Assembly (NCBI RefSeq): GCF_009388985.1
Contig: NZ_CP036422.1
Location: 3,610,501 to 3,674,500 of the forward strand
Length of the DNA stretch: 64,000 nt
Source of the DNA: Halioglobus maricola
GTDB taxonomy: Bacteria; Pseudomonadota; Gammaproteobacteria; Pseudomonadales; Halieaceae
Direction: 5' to 3'
Shown here: positions 47,760-56,465 of the stretch, one piece after another
How positions within the stretch are numbered: position 1 is the stretch's first letter
How the letters are laid out: the number at the start of each line of letters is the position of its first letter
Notes under the pieces: model-generated
What the model was told of the DNA's origin: nothing
What the model saw: only the letters and a program-made list of their open reading frames with translations
The model's database searches: none
Program-made: the position numbers and the translations under genes

Positions 47760-50180
47760 TCAGAATTGCCAGCGAACCTCCAGACTGTACTCCCGGCCGC
47801 GGTTGTAAACGCCGGTGTACGTTTGGAAAGCAAGGCCCCACACACCCGTAACGAGGTAATCCTCGTCGCTCAGATTCCTGCCAGACGCAATCACTGTCCA
47901 GTCTTCTGAGTCGCTAACCCATTGCAGCCTCGCATCCCACAACTGGTAGGAATCGGTTTTCATTATCTCGGTATTGTAGGCGTCGTTGTAGACCTCGTCT
48001 CGATAGCTCCAGTCCACGCGGGCGATCCACTGGCCATAGGACGAAAGCCACTCCTTGGACAGGCCAAGATTCGCCGCCCATTCAGGCACCCGCTCGAACG
48101 CATTCCCCTCGTCGATCAAGGTAGTGTTAGAGTCAATTTCATCATACTTGGCATCGAGCCAGGCACCCATAACGTCAATCAGCCAGCCCTCTCCCGGGGC
48201 CAACTGCATTTCCAGTTCAGCACCCTGTATAGAGGCCGCACCCACGTTCTTGGTCACCGGCGCTACACTATTAAACGCCTGGACCTGCATGTCCTCGTAA
48301 TCGGAATAAAACAACGCGGCATTGAGACGTGCCCGGCCCTCGAGGAAGGTAGATTTAAGACCCAGCTCGTAAGCATCCACAAACTCCGGATCAAACGTGG
48401 GAATCAGATCGGTTCCGCTCAGGCCCGCGGGTACAGTTATGCCCGGCACTGCAGGGGGGAACACGCGCTGAGTGAAACCCCCTGACTTGAAACCCTCGGA
48501 GTAGCTACCATAAATCATGACATCGTCGCTGACGTCCCAACTCAGGCTCGCCATGGGCGTGAATTCACTGACGTCTATCTTTTTTTCGAGGTCCGGCAGA
48601 ATACGATACCCCTCTTGCAAGAAGAAGGCGTCCAACGCCGCCAGTGGGTGATCTGGTGGCACCAACTCACTGAAGCCCTGGAAGTAGTTTTTGAGGATGT
48701 ACTGGTCTGGGTGAAACTTCTTTTCTTCATCGGTGTAGCGCCCGCCTACCGTCAGGTGCAGGATGTCAGAGATATCCCACGTAGCCTGCGCAAATAGCGC
48801 CATGGATTCGTTGTCGAATGCCCCGCCAGACAGAAAGTTACTGACCGTAAAGTCCAGCGTGTTCCGGTCGGTGCCCTCCTCCTTGAAGTAGTACGCGCCG
48901 AGAATCCAGTTCCAGTCAGCGTGGCTGCCAAGCAACTGAAATTCCTGCGTGAACTGCTCCTGCTCCATCTCGACCGTCCAATGGGCGATGCGATGGGGCG
49001 AAATATCGCCGTCCTGACCCTCCAGGCTGTCCAGTTCGCGCCAACCTGTAATGGATTTGAAGGTCATGCTGTCACTGAAATCCCAGGCCACTGTGCCCGC
49101 TACGCCCCAGACGTCCAACTCTGGGTCTTCAATTTCGGTAGCGGCGCTCCTGCCACGATCCAGCAAATAGCGCTCGTCCATGCAATTGGGACTATCAGGG
49201 TTGGAAGTAATGCCATTGCCCGCGACATCTGTCACGGCACAGGGCACACCGGGAGCCGTGGCCGCAAAAGTCACGTTATGAATGAAGACCATTGGAGGCG
49301 GGACGGATGCTACCAGGCCATTGAACTGACTCAGGTCAGTAAAGTCGATGCCCAGCAATTCGAACGCAGCTGCATTCGTTTTCATCTGCGAGTAGTCGGC
49401 ATTGATATCAACCGACAGGGACTCAGTCGGCATCCAGGCCAGCGCAAAACGGCCCGTCAGAGTGTCTTCATTCCCGAGATCGGCACCATCACTCTGACGC
49501 GTAACATAGCCATCCTGTTCCAACGATGCCAGAGAAGCGCGAATCGCCAGGCTGTCACCGAGTGGCACCTCCAGGGCGCCCTTGAGGTTAAGACGATCAT
49601 CACTGCCTACTGCCAGCCCCAATTCACCCCCGAAATCGCCACCAATCTGCGGCCTCACTGTATTGACACTGATGGCGCCACCGATGGTATTGCGACCGAA
49701 GAGGGTACCCTGCGGGCCACGCAATACCTCAATTTGCTCGACATCGATCACGTCCAGCACCGCGCCGAGAGAACGGGCGATGTAAACACCATCGAGATAC
49801 AGGCCTACACCCGGCTCTACCGTGGCGAGATGATCTTTCTGTCCGACACCGCGAATATAGATAGTGGAAACATTGGAGGAGGCTGTATAACCGGGATTGT
49901 TCTGCAAGGTGAGATTGGGCACATAACGCTCGATTTCATCGAGGCTGGTGACACCACGATATTCCAGCGCAAGCGCATTGAATGCTGACACGGCTATCGG
50001 CGTAGTCTGCATGATCTCTTCGCGCCGCCGCGCCGTTACCAGCACTTCTTCCAGAACGCCTTCAGCGCTGAGCTGGCGAGCTTTTTGTGCGGGTTCCTGA
50101 GCATGGCTATCAACCGCGCTAGCCAGCGCCAGCAAGGCCGATACCGCAACGGGTACTGCGCCGATCATTCCTTGACGCAT
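47760..50180 (-). CDS. TonB-dependent outer-membrane receptor
   Basis: 806 residues from the ATG at 50180, preceded by GGAGGAG at a good spacing; the ATG 24 bases upstream would place the ribosome site inside the gene. Signal peptide about 1-28 (LASAVDSHA/QE). TonB box region EEVLVTARRREE, then the plug domain (VPNLTLQNNPGYTASSNVSTIYIRGVG, LRGPQGTLFGRNTIGGAISV) and a 22-strand barrel ending in SLEVRWQF (terminal Phe). The type resembles the large Sphingomonas/Cellvibrionales receptors for organic substrates rather than siderophore receptors. Probably imports a lipid or aromatic compound; not determined. Confidence 0.93.
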   Translation of the reverse strand: MRQGMIGAVPVAVSALLALASAVDSHAQEPAQKARQLSAEGVLEEVLVTARRREEIMQTTPIAVSAFNALALEYRGVTSLDEIERYVPNLTLQNNPGYTASSNVSTIYIRGVGQKDHLATVEPGVGLYLDGVYIARSLGAVLDVIDVEQIEVLRGPQGTLFGRNTIGGAISVNTVRPQIGGDFGGELGLAVGSDDRLNLKGALEVPLGDSLAIRASLASLEQDGYVTRQSDGADLGNEDTLTGRFALAWMPTESLSVDINADYSQMKTNAAAFELLGIDFTDLSQFNGLVASVPPPMVFIHNVTFAATAPGVPCAVTDVAGNGITSNPDSPNCMDERYLLDRGRSAATEIEDPELDVWGVAGTVAWDFSDSMTFKSITGWRELDSLEGQDGDISPHRIAHWTVEMEQEQFTQEFQLLGSHADWNWILGAYYFKEEGTDRNTLDFTVSNFLSGGAFDNESMALFAQATWDISDILHLTVGGRYTDEEKKFHPDQYILKNYFQGFSELVPPDHPLAALDAFFLQEGYRILPDLEKKIDVSEFTPMASLSWDVSDDVMIYGSYSEGFKSGGFTQRVFPPAVPGITVPAGLSGTDLIPTFDPEFVDAYELGLKSTFLEGRARLNAALFYSDYEDMQVQAFNSVAPVTKNVGAASIQGAELEMQLAPGEGWLIDVMGAWLDAKYDEIDSNTTLIDEGNAFERVPEWAANLGLSKEWLSSYGQWIARVDWSYRDEVYNDAYNTEIMKTDSYQLWDARLQWVSDSEDWTVIASGRNLSDEDYLVTGVWGLAFQTYTGVYNRGREYSLEVRWQF

Positions 50181-50237
50181 AACATCTCCTCCCATGAGAC
50201 GCATCTTACTAATTATTGCACCCAGCCTAGCACAGAC

Positions 50238-50257
50238 GGTAACTAGTGATCATTACC
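50238..50257. promoter_or_regulatory. Inverted repeat in the TonB-receptor promoter region
   Basis: GGTAA-N10-TTACC within the 94-bp gap before the receptor gene. Its core (from 50242) matches the P450 palindrome at 13500-13515 in 12 of 16 bases, so a common TetR-type regulator is possible. Weak evidence alone. Confidence 0.4.
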
Positions 50258-50274
50258 ATTCGAACTACAGGTCA

Positions 50275-51690
50275 TTACACCGCCCGCGCTTTAATCCAGC
50301 CGCGTGAGGGCCTGTCTTGCATGTGTCCACGGTATTGACCGTACTGTGGATGACGCGAGAGAAACGCCTCCACATCCAGCGGCGCGCCACAGGCGCGACC
50401 CCAGCGAGCATCAAAATTTAGTGCCTTTGCCTGGCCGGCTGTCGCAACTTTTCCATCCAGTGAGCCCCAGGGATAGAAAGGCCCCTGCCCTGCACTATAC
50501 TGGCCATTGTCATTGTCCAGATGGCCGCAGATCGTGCGCGATGAGGCACAGTCTTCGCCGGTATACATATCACCGTGATCGCCCAACATCTGCCGGGCGA
50601 TGTCTTGATCAATGTTGCCCCTGTGAGCCGCCATCAACTGATCCCAGCGAATGCGCCGGCCAGCACTGCCCAACAGATTACTCCAAGCCGTGGCGCCGCT
50701 ACCGGTTTGCGCTCGAATGGTTTCATCCAAAGGAATATTGCACCCGGCGTAGTAACCGGAAGTCAGCGGTGGCTGCAGCGCGGAGTGGTTCAGCGTTAAT
50801 TCGTAGGCAGCGATTCGACCTGTATTTACCTCTGCCAGGAACCAGGTATTTACGTAACCGCCGTTATTGCCATCACTGAACAATGCGCACCAACTCTCAA
50901 TAGAATCACCGTACTGGCAGGCACGACGGGTGCGCAACCACTCTGGCAGGCCATCGACCTCGAAGCCTGCCACGTCCAGCGAAGTCTCGGTGACGATCAG
51001 GCCGCCACCTGTCACGCTGAAATCAGTGCTGCTGTAGACGTAGCCTGGTACTGATTGCATAACCATATCGTGGCCGGACTCCGGCCGGATATGGAGCAGC
51101 ACATTGTAGGCATCGCCATTGGCGAAACGCTGCCAGGTGGTGTGCACCGCTACAGGCCCGCCATCGGCGGTGTAGTCACCTGTGGCGACAAACGCGCTGC
51201 AACTGTGGTGAAAATGGTGTGCGCGTAGCGGGCCAGCGTGGGTGGCGTGCCGGTCCCAGGGCAGCGGTTCATTGGGCGTAATATGCCCGGACATCACCGC
51301 CGGGTACCACTGGCAGATCATTTCCGGGTAGCCATTCCATCCCAACAAATCTGCCAGGGTCAGCGCAGGATCATCCGGAGTCGCAGCGTTGACACCATCT
51401 ACAATGCCCTGCAACTCTTCAAGCAGTTCCTCTCCAAACCCATCGGGTGCTTTTGGCAGAACCTTCATGTAGAGCGCTTCTGCGTTACGCGCAAACCAGT
51501 CAAATCCAATGCCCGTGTCGATACGCAAAAGGTAATCGATCTCGCGCAGGGCAGCGCGCAATTCATTGGCCAAAAGGTAGCCGTGCTGGTAGCCGCGCTG
51601 ACGCGGACTACCCGCGATGTGCAGGCGAATCCAGCCCTCGCTGTTTTCTCGATAGGCGCCCTCCAGTGAGGGCGCTTCCAGTTCACTCAT
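50275..51690 (-). CDS. C45-type Ntn hydrolase / acyltransferase (phospholipase B-like)
   Basis: 471 residues. N-terminal IAGSPRQRGYQHGYLLANEL is the opening motif of the C45/acyl-CoA:6-APA acyltransferase and phospholipase-B-like superfamily. The expected autocatalytic cleavage site is before Cys164 in HHSCSAFVATGDYTADGGPV, giving an N-terminal Cys nucleophile. DMYTGEDCASSRTICGHLDND near the C-terminus is another conserved segment. No signal peptide is visible. Substrate is probably an amide or ester of a fatty acid. It lies 21 bp downstream of a haem protein and 94 bp upstream of the TonB receptor, so these are likely one functional unit. Confidence 0.85.
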   Translation of the reverse strand: MSELEAPSLEGAYRENSEGWIRLHIAGSPRQRGYQHGYLLANELRAALREIDYLLRIDTGIGFDWFARNAEALYMKVLPKAPDGFGEELLEELQGIVDGVNAATPDDPALTLADLLGWNGYPEMICQWYPAVMSGHITPNEPLPWDRHATHAGPLRAHHFHHSCSAFVATGDYTADGGPVAVHTTWQRFANGDAYNVLLHIRPESGHDMVMQSVPGYVYSSTDFSVTGGGLIVTETSLDVAGFEVDGLPEWLRTRRACQYGDSIESWCALFSDGNNGGYVNTWFLAEVNTGRIAAYELTLNHSALQPPLTSGYYAGCNIPLDETIRAQTGSGATAWSNLLGSAGRRIRWDQLMAAHRGNIDQDIARQMLGDHGDMYTGEDCASSRTICGHLDNDNGQYSAGQGPFYPWGSLDGKVATAGQAKALNFDARWGRACGAPLDVEAFLSRHPQYGQYRGHMQDRPSRGWIKARAV

Positions 51691-51711
51691 TCCCTGAGTC
51701 TCCCGCCAGCA

Positions 51712-53166
51712 CTAGTGACCAAACTGATGATTGTTCAGGAACGCATCATCGCCCGCGCCACTCAACGCTGTCATCAAAGCCAGAGTTAGCATCATGTCAT
51801 AGTCCAGGGAGACAAACGCACCGGCATGACCCTCGGCGCTCATGGGCACTTGGGGGGGGCGGTTCTGGAACCAATTGGCCCACTGTTCTGAACCGGGGTT
51901 GTAGAACAGGAACTCCTGACCATCGGCAGGAAACACCATGTTCGGCGAAGGATAGAGATTCGCGCCGAATGGGTACTGAGCAGAACCGTGACAACTCATG
52001 CAAGAACTGGCGGCAAACTGGTCATCCTCGGCGCCGCTATGACGCGAACCATCCAGAGTAATGACATTGTGTCGCTTCGCCACATCCATGGGCGCTGCCA
52101 GACGATGTCCCCAGCCGAGGCTGTCTTGAGTCCAACTGGGGGCATTGGTGTTGTACCAGGTTTCCTGCAGCGGTGCGCCGTTTGGACAGAAACCATCGGA
52201 GGTGCGAGCACAATCCGGGTCGTTGCCCCACATGGCCCCCACTGCGACGACCTTGTCCCAAACCTCGCAATTTGTGCAGATATCCTTGCCATAAGTGAAA
52301 CCGATGAACACCCAGCCGGTCTCAGGTGAGGCCACTGAGTCACGTACTTTCACCGCCATTTGGGCGAAATACATTTTCACCATCTCGGCTTGCATCAGGC
52401 CTGTGGGGTGCACTGAATTCGCTTTGACGATTGCTTCTGCGGTCGGCCGGTAGACCCAGGACGGCGTAGACCCTTCCAGCGCATCCCAGCCCTCCACAGC
52501 CGCGCCCTCTACCTTGACCACAATGGAGCCTTCGGGGAAATTCACCGCGCTGGGGTCGGGCTGAAACGGATTCTGCCAAACCTGTCCGAGCATCGCGCCG
52601 GCCACGTCGTTGTAATAAACCACCGAGTGGTTTTCAAAATAGTCGCCGGGAGGAGGTGCGCTGTAAAAAGTATCACTTTGAATAATCTGGCCGGCATAGG
52701 ATCCCTGAATGGGGTCGCGGCCTGTAAACGGATTGATGGTTCCATCAGCTTGAGGGGAACCTGCACCACCCCAGGGCATGTCGTACCAGCCGGCCACGAC
52801 CGGGTTCCAGGCATGCGGATCATTCACCAGCCCGGTAATCCCATTGGCCGCCAGAAATTCTTTTACCTTGGCCACGTATTGAGGTGCGGTAGTCTGATCC
52901 AGTCCGGCTGCACCGATCGGGAGCCCAGCTCCCGCTACCCAGGTAGCAGCCACCGGTGCTTCAGGGTAGGCGTAATTACTGGTACGAAATGTCCCGACGG
53001 GCGCGATCGCACCGGGCCATTCATCCGCCGTAGGGTAAACCGTGTTATTGAAAGCGAACGGGTCGGCGGCTAGTGTGCCACCGGCCATCGCCATACCAAG
53101 AGCCAGGGCCGCGAAGCCGACAGGGATTGAACGGGACGGGTTACGCCCTCTACGCTGGATAATCAT
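51712..53166 (-). CDS. Periplasmic monohaem protein of unknown family
   Basis: 484 residues from the ATG at 53166, preceded by AAGGAAG. Signal peptide about 1-34 (MAMAGGTLA/AD). One c-type haem motif, SSCMSCHGSA (Cys389-His393), lies near the C-terminus; another pair, CTNC (Cys297, Cys300), lacks the His and may form a disulfide, with more Cys at 319 and 327. The long N-terminal domain (about 35-380) does not resemble any cytochrome I know. Possibly an oxidoreductase or peroxidase-like enzyme. First gene of the run that continues to the Ntn hydrolase and TonB receptor. Confidence 0.85.
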   Translation of the reverse strand: MIIQRRGRNPSRSIPVGFAALALGMAMAGGTLAADPFAFNNTVYPTADEWPGAIAPVGTFRTSNYAYPEAPVAATWVAGAGLPIGAAGLDQTTAPQYVAKVKEFLAANGITGLVNDPHAWNPVVAGWYDMPWGGAGSPQADGTINPFTGRDPIQGSYAGQIIQSDTFYSAPPPGDYFENHSVVYYNDVAGAMLGQVWQNPFQPDPSAVNFPEGSIVVKVEGAAVEGWDALEGSTPSWVYRPTAEAIVKANSVHPTGLMQAEMVKMYFAQMAVKVRDSVASPETGWVFIGFTYGKDICTNCEVWDKVVAVGAMWGNDPDCARTSDGFCPNGAPLQETWYNTNAPSWTQDSLGWGHRLAAPMDVAKRHNVITLDGSRHSGAEDDQFAASSCMSCHGSAQYPFGANLYPSPNMVFPADGQEFLFYNPGSEQWANWFQNRPPQVPMSAEGHAGAFVSLDYDMMLTLALMTALSGAGDDAFLNNHQFGH

Positions 53167-53254
53167 AATTGCTTCCTTTCTATTATTTTCAGTGGGCCAG
53201 ACACCCACACCAATTCCTTCTTGCTGCCAGCGCAAGTCTCACCGAAACGGTGGC

Positions 53255-53281
53255 AGTAGCAATTTAAAAGTAGTTGCTACT
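53255..53281. promoter_or_regulatory. Inverted repeat between the divergent haem genes
   Basis: AGTAGCAA-N11-TTGCTACT, 8-bp perfect arms, placed in the 196-bp gap between the haem protein (minus) and the SOUL gene (plus). Could be a shared operator for both. Confidence 0.5.
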
Positions 53282-53362
53282 AACCTGAGGTCAAGTACGG
53301 CAATCTGCTTCAACACAAATGCCGTATGTACTCCTGATTACCGAACAAGTGAGATATCGTGA

Positions 53363-53929
53363 ATGATTCGCCAAACTTTTCTCTTCGCCACCATAATGGC
53401 GCTGGTCACACCAGTGGCTAGTGCACTGGAAGAACCTTCGTGGGAATTACTGGAAACGGTAGGCCCGGTCGAATTGCGTCGTTACGCCCCGAGCATAGAG
53501 GCCCGCACGGCCCTGGCCAGCAATGGCGAAAGTAGCGGGGGCTTCCAGCGTCTGGCCGGTTACATCTTTGGCGGCAATGAAAGCGGTGAGAAAATTGCCA
53601 TGACCGCCCCTGTGGCTGAGACGCTAGAGGGTGACAACCCGGTGATGAGCTTCACCATGCCCAGCGCCTACGATATGACACAGTTACCCGAGCCAAACAG
53701 CTCGGATATAACACTGCACGAAACACCGGAGCGCATCGTCGCCGCTCTCTCGTTCTCCGGCTGGGCAACCAGCGGAAAGGTTGCCCGCTACCAGCGGCAA
53801 TTACTGGCCACGCTCGATGACAACGGCATCAGTGCCAAAAGCGCGCCGATTCTCCATCAATACAACCCCCCCTGGACGCCCCCTTTTATGCGGCGTAACG
53901 AAGTTGTCGTGGAAGTGCGTCTCGACTAG
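53363..53929 (+). CDS. SOUL family haem-binding protein
   Basis: 188 residues with a signal peptide (about 1-21, TPVASA/LE). LETVGPVELRRYAPSIEA opens the SOUL domain, followed by RLAGYIFGGNESGEKIAMTAPVAE, the family's most conserved segment, and SFSGWATSGKVARYQRQL. The C-terminus NPPWTPPFMRRNEVVVEV is also typical. Members bind haem or related tetrapyrroles; the periplasmic location here suggests a haem or pigment role. Divergent from the monohaem protein; converges on the hybrid kinase gene after 14 bp. Confidence 0.91.
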   Translation: MIRQTFLFATIMALVTPVASALEEPSWELLETVGPVELRRYAPSIEARTALASNGESSGGFQRLAGYIFGGNESGEKIAMTAPVAETLEGDNPVMSFTMPSAYDMTQLPEPNSSDITLHETPERIVAALSFSGWATSGKVARYQRQLLATLDDNGISAKSAPILHQYNPPWTPPFMRRNEVVVEVRLD

Positions 53930-53943
53930 CCCGGCCATCATCA

Positions 53944-55896
53944 TCACGCACTGGCAAGCTCGACCAGCGCCTTCGCTCCTTTGCCAATACGATCCGCGTA
54001 GTCCCGCAGCTCGTTTTCAGGGGGACATACGCCCCCTTTCGCACGCACTTCCAGTTCCGCGAGCTCTCCGGCCAGCGCCACCAGGCCGAAACTGCCACAG
54101 GTACTGGACAGTGTATGGGCCTCGTGCGCTACTTCTTTCGCTGAAGCAGCGGCAGACAGAGCCTCCGAGCGTTTCGCACTCTCCTGCGCGAACTTCTCGA
54201 GTACCCTGCGCAAATTCTTCGTCCCAAGCTCCGCTAGGAGCGAATCGAACACGTCCCGGTCAACGTTTGCCACAGCCTGAACCGGTGCTGCGGGATCGGG
54301 CGACAACCACTTCGCCAGCGCGGACGTCAGCTGCCCCCGGTCCACGGGCTTGGTGAGATAATCATTCATGCCCGCCTCCGTTGCGGCAACACGCTCCAAC
54401 GAACTCGCGTAGGCGGTCAGTGCCAGCACCGGCACATCAGCTACGTCGACGGATGCACGGATTCTTCGAGTCGCCTCCAGCCCATCTATACCCGGCATAT
54501 TTATATCCATCAATATCAGATCATGGCCGGCGGCCCGCTCCACTGCCTCCTCTCCACTTGAGACAGTTGTCACGCTGAGCCCCAGGCCGCCCAAAATCAT
54601 ACTGCCCAGCATCAGGTTAGTTTCATTGTCATCAACTAACAGGACACGCCCGGACAACGACGCCTGGGGAACAGACTCCGTGCCTGCCGCCACATCCAGC
54701 TCCCTCGCTTCAAGCTGCTCAAGCGGCAACTCCAACCAGAAGGTTGAGCCCCGACCCTGCTGCGATGTCACCCCCAATATTCCGCCCATCGCTTCTACAT
54801 TGCGACGCACGATATCCAAACCCAGGCCCGTGCCGGATTGGCCAATGGGCTGCTTGTCATCAACGCGACTCCAGTAAGGCTGAAAGACATTCTCCACATC
54901 GTCGGGGTGAATCCCCGCACCGCTATCGATCACTTCAATACGAACAGCCTGCCCCTCAACCGTACCTGGACAGGCACGCAAGGTAACGCCCCCTGTCTGC
55001 GTAAACTTCACGGCATTGACCAGCAGATTCAACAGCGCTTGCCGCAATCGTTCGGCATCGCCGCGAAAACCCAACGGCAGCTGGGGCACAAGATCAATTC
55101 TTGCTTCCAGCCCTTTCTCCTGAGCACTGGCGCGAACCGTATCCAGCGATTCTTCTAGCAACAGACCCAGCTCAAACTCAACCTCACCCTGCGACTCCGT
55201 CGCCTCTATCTTGGCAACATCCAGCACATAGTTGATAACCTGCATGAGATTTTTGGAAGACTTGTGGCCTAACTGCACAAGCTTATCGGCACTCTCGGAG
55301 AGCTGCTCGCCTTGAAGTAACGCCAAAGCACTCACGACTCCGTTCAGCGGCGTGCGCATTTCGTGACTCATTTGGGCAAAGAACGCGTTTCGCTCGACCT
55401 GCAAAGCCTCAAGCTTTTCCTTGGCTTCATTCAGTTCGCTGTTCAGTAGCTCCAGGTCGGCAACCATTTGCTTCTCAGTCGACATGTAAAACAACTGATC
55501 CAACTGGGCGTCCTGGGGTGCAAAGTCACCCAAACCGAGATTCAGTTCGGGCCGGTTGGTGGTTAACCATAACAACCAGGGTGAACCGCAAAAGCACAAC
55601 AGGTCTCCACCGGGCGGGCGCAGTAGTATCACCTGGCCTCGTATAGCGAAACTGTCGTCGTTCGCTTGCATCATGAATAGCGAGTCCATGTGTTCACACA
55701 TGGTGTCGAAGTCGTTTACGGATCGGGGACGCTGAAGCTTAAAAAGCTCAAACAGCGGCGCTTCTTTTTCGAGTGCGGGCACAAACCGCTGCAAGGTCTC
55801 ACTGGCATGTACAATCCTGAGGTCACGATCGACACACATCACAATCGAGAACAATCGCTGCAGCTGCTCAAGCTCATTGACGCGACGGTCCCTCAC
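53944..55896 (-). CDS. H-NOX-associated hybrid histidine kinase (HNOBA-HisKA-HATPase-REC-Hpt)
   Basis: 650 residues from GTG at 55896, overlapping the H-NOX stop as GTGA. The N-terminal domain (about 1-140, with FAIRGQVILLRPPGGDLLCFCGSPWL and LNLGLGDFAPQDAQLDQLF) matches the HNOBA domain that pairs with H-NOX in guanylate cyclases. Then a coiled coil (about 140-170), HisKA with His178 (SHEMRTPLNG), HATPase (N box LLVNAVKF, G box SGTGLGLDIV), a receiver with Asp464 and Lys516, and an Hpt domain with His594 (HEAHTLSSTCGSFG). No membrane segment, so cytosolic. It would relay phosphate His-Asp-His to a separate response regulator. Confidence 0.94.
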   Translation of the reverse strand: MRDRRVNELEQLQRLFSIVMCVDRDLRIVHASETLQRFVPALEKEAPLFELFKLQRPRSVNDFDTMCEHMDSLFMMQANDDSFAIRGQVILLRPPGGDLLCFCGSPWLLWLTTNRPELNLGLGDFAPQDAQLDQLFYMSTEKQMVADLELLNSELNEAKEKLEALQVERNAFFAQMSHEMRTPLNGVVSALALLQGEQLSESADKLVQLGHKSSKNLMQVINYVLDVAKIEATESQGEVEFELGLLLEESLDTVRASAQEKGLEARIDLVPQLPLGFRGDAERLRQALLNLLVNAVKFTQTGGVTLRACPGTVEGQAVRIEVIDSGAGIHPDDVENVFQPYWSRVDDKQPIGQSGTGLGLDIVRRNVEAMGGILGVTSQQGRGSTFWLELPLEQLEARELDVAAGTESVPQASLSGRVLLVDDNETNLMLGSMILGGLGLSVTTVSSGEEAVERAAGHDLILMDINMPGIDGLEATRRIRASVDVADVPVLALTAYASSLERVAATEAGMNDYLTKPVDRGQLTSALAKWLSPDPAAPVQAVANVDRDVFDSLLAELGTKNLRRVLEKFAQESAKRSEALSAAASAKEVAHEAHTLSSTCGSFGLVALAGELAELEVRAKGGVCPPENELRDYADRIGKGAKALVELASA

Positions 55897-56441
55897 TGCA
55901 AAGTCACTTCAAATACAGTGTGCTCGCCTCGATCAACGCCGACAGGTTCCTGCGATTGAATTTCGAGTTCACACGAAAAATGATCGGCCAGACCCTTGAA
56001 GAGACCGACAACGAAGGGAGTCAAACCCTCGCGCTGGCTGATGTAATGAACACGATGATGTTTTTCATCGATCGATTCGATCTGGAACTCAGGCGGCACA
56101 TAGTTAAGAAAGGTGCCTGTGATCCTGTCATGGAGACCGTTGATATTCGCCAGAAAGCCCACCATGTCTTGCCCAGTGGCGTCCATCAACGAACCGTAAG
56201 CCTTGGCTGCAACCTCTTTCACCCAATACACGCCGAACATTTCAAGGCAGGCTTCAACCGGGGCGCCAAGAACCTCGGATGCAGCACCAGCCAACGCATA
56301 GGTCAACTGGTCGTCATAGCTGCGCATGGTCAGAAAGGAATCCTGCGGTATTCCAGAGGCCTCAAACACTGCCTGCCACTGTTCTTCGCCGAATTCACTC
56401 TGGATCATATCTTTCAGCGCTTTGTTGATTAATCCGTACAT
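55893..56441 (-). CDS. hnoX: H-NOX (haem-NO-binding) sensor protein
   Basis: 182-residue haem sensor, normal H-NOX length. MYGLINKALKDMIQSEFGEEQW is the family opening. The proximal haem ligand is His104 (NGLHDRI) and the haem-propionate motif YxSxR is YISQR (Tyr133, Ser135, Arg137). Such proteins bind NO at sub-nanomolar levels and switch a partner kinase. A strong GGAGGA ribosome site lies upstream. It sits 24 bp after the response regulator and overlaps its partner kinase, so partner assignment is firm. Confidence 0.95.
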   Translation of the reverse strand: MYGLINKALKDMIQSEFGEEQWQAVFEASGIPQDSFLTMRSYDDQLTYALAGAASEVLGAPVEACLEMFGVYWVKEVAAKAYGSLMDATGQDMVGFLANINGLHDRITGTFLNYVPPEFQIESIDEKHHRVHYISQREGLTPFVVGLFKGLADHFSCELEIQSQEPVGVDRGEHTVFEVTLQ

Positions 56442-56465
56442 AAAAATTCCTCCAAAAAGGGGTTA

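Noticed and set aside
48921..49988. 355-residue open frame on the plus strand opposite the TonB receptor
   Set aside because: Antisense shadow of a gene with clear TonB-receptor motifs; its own translation has no recognisable domain, no ribosome site and biased composition.
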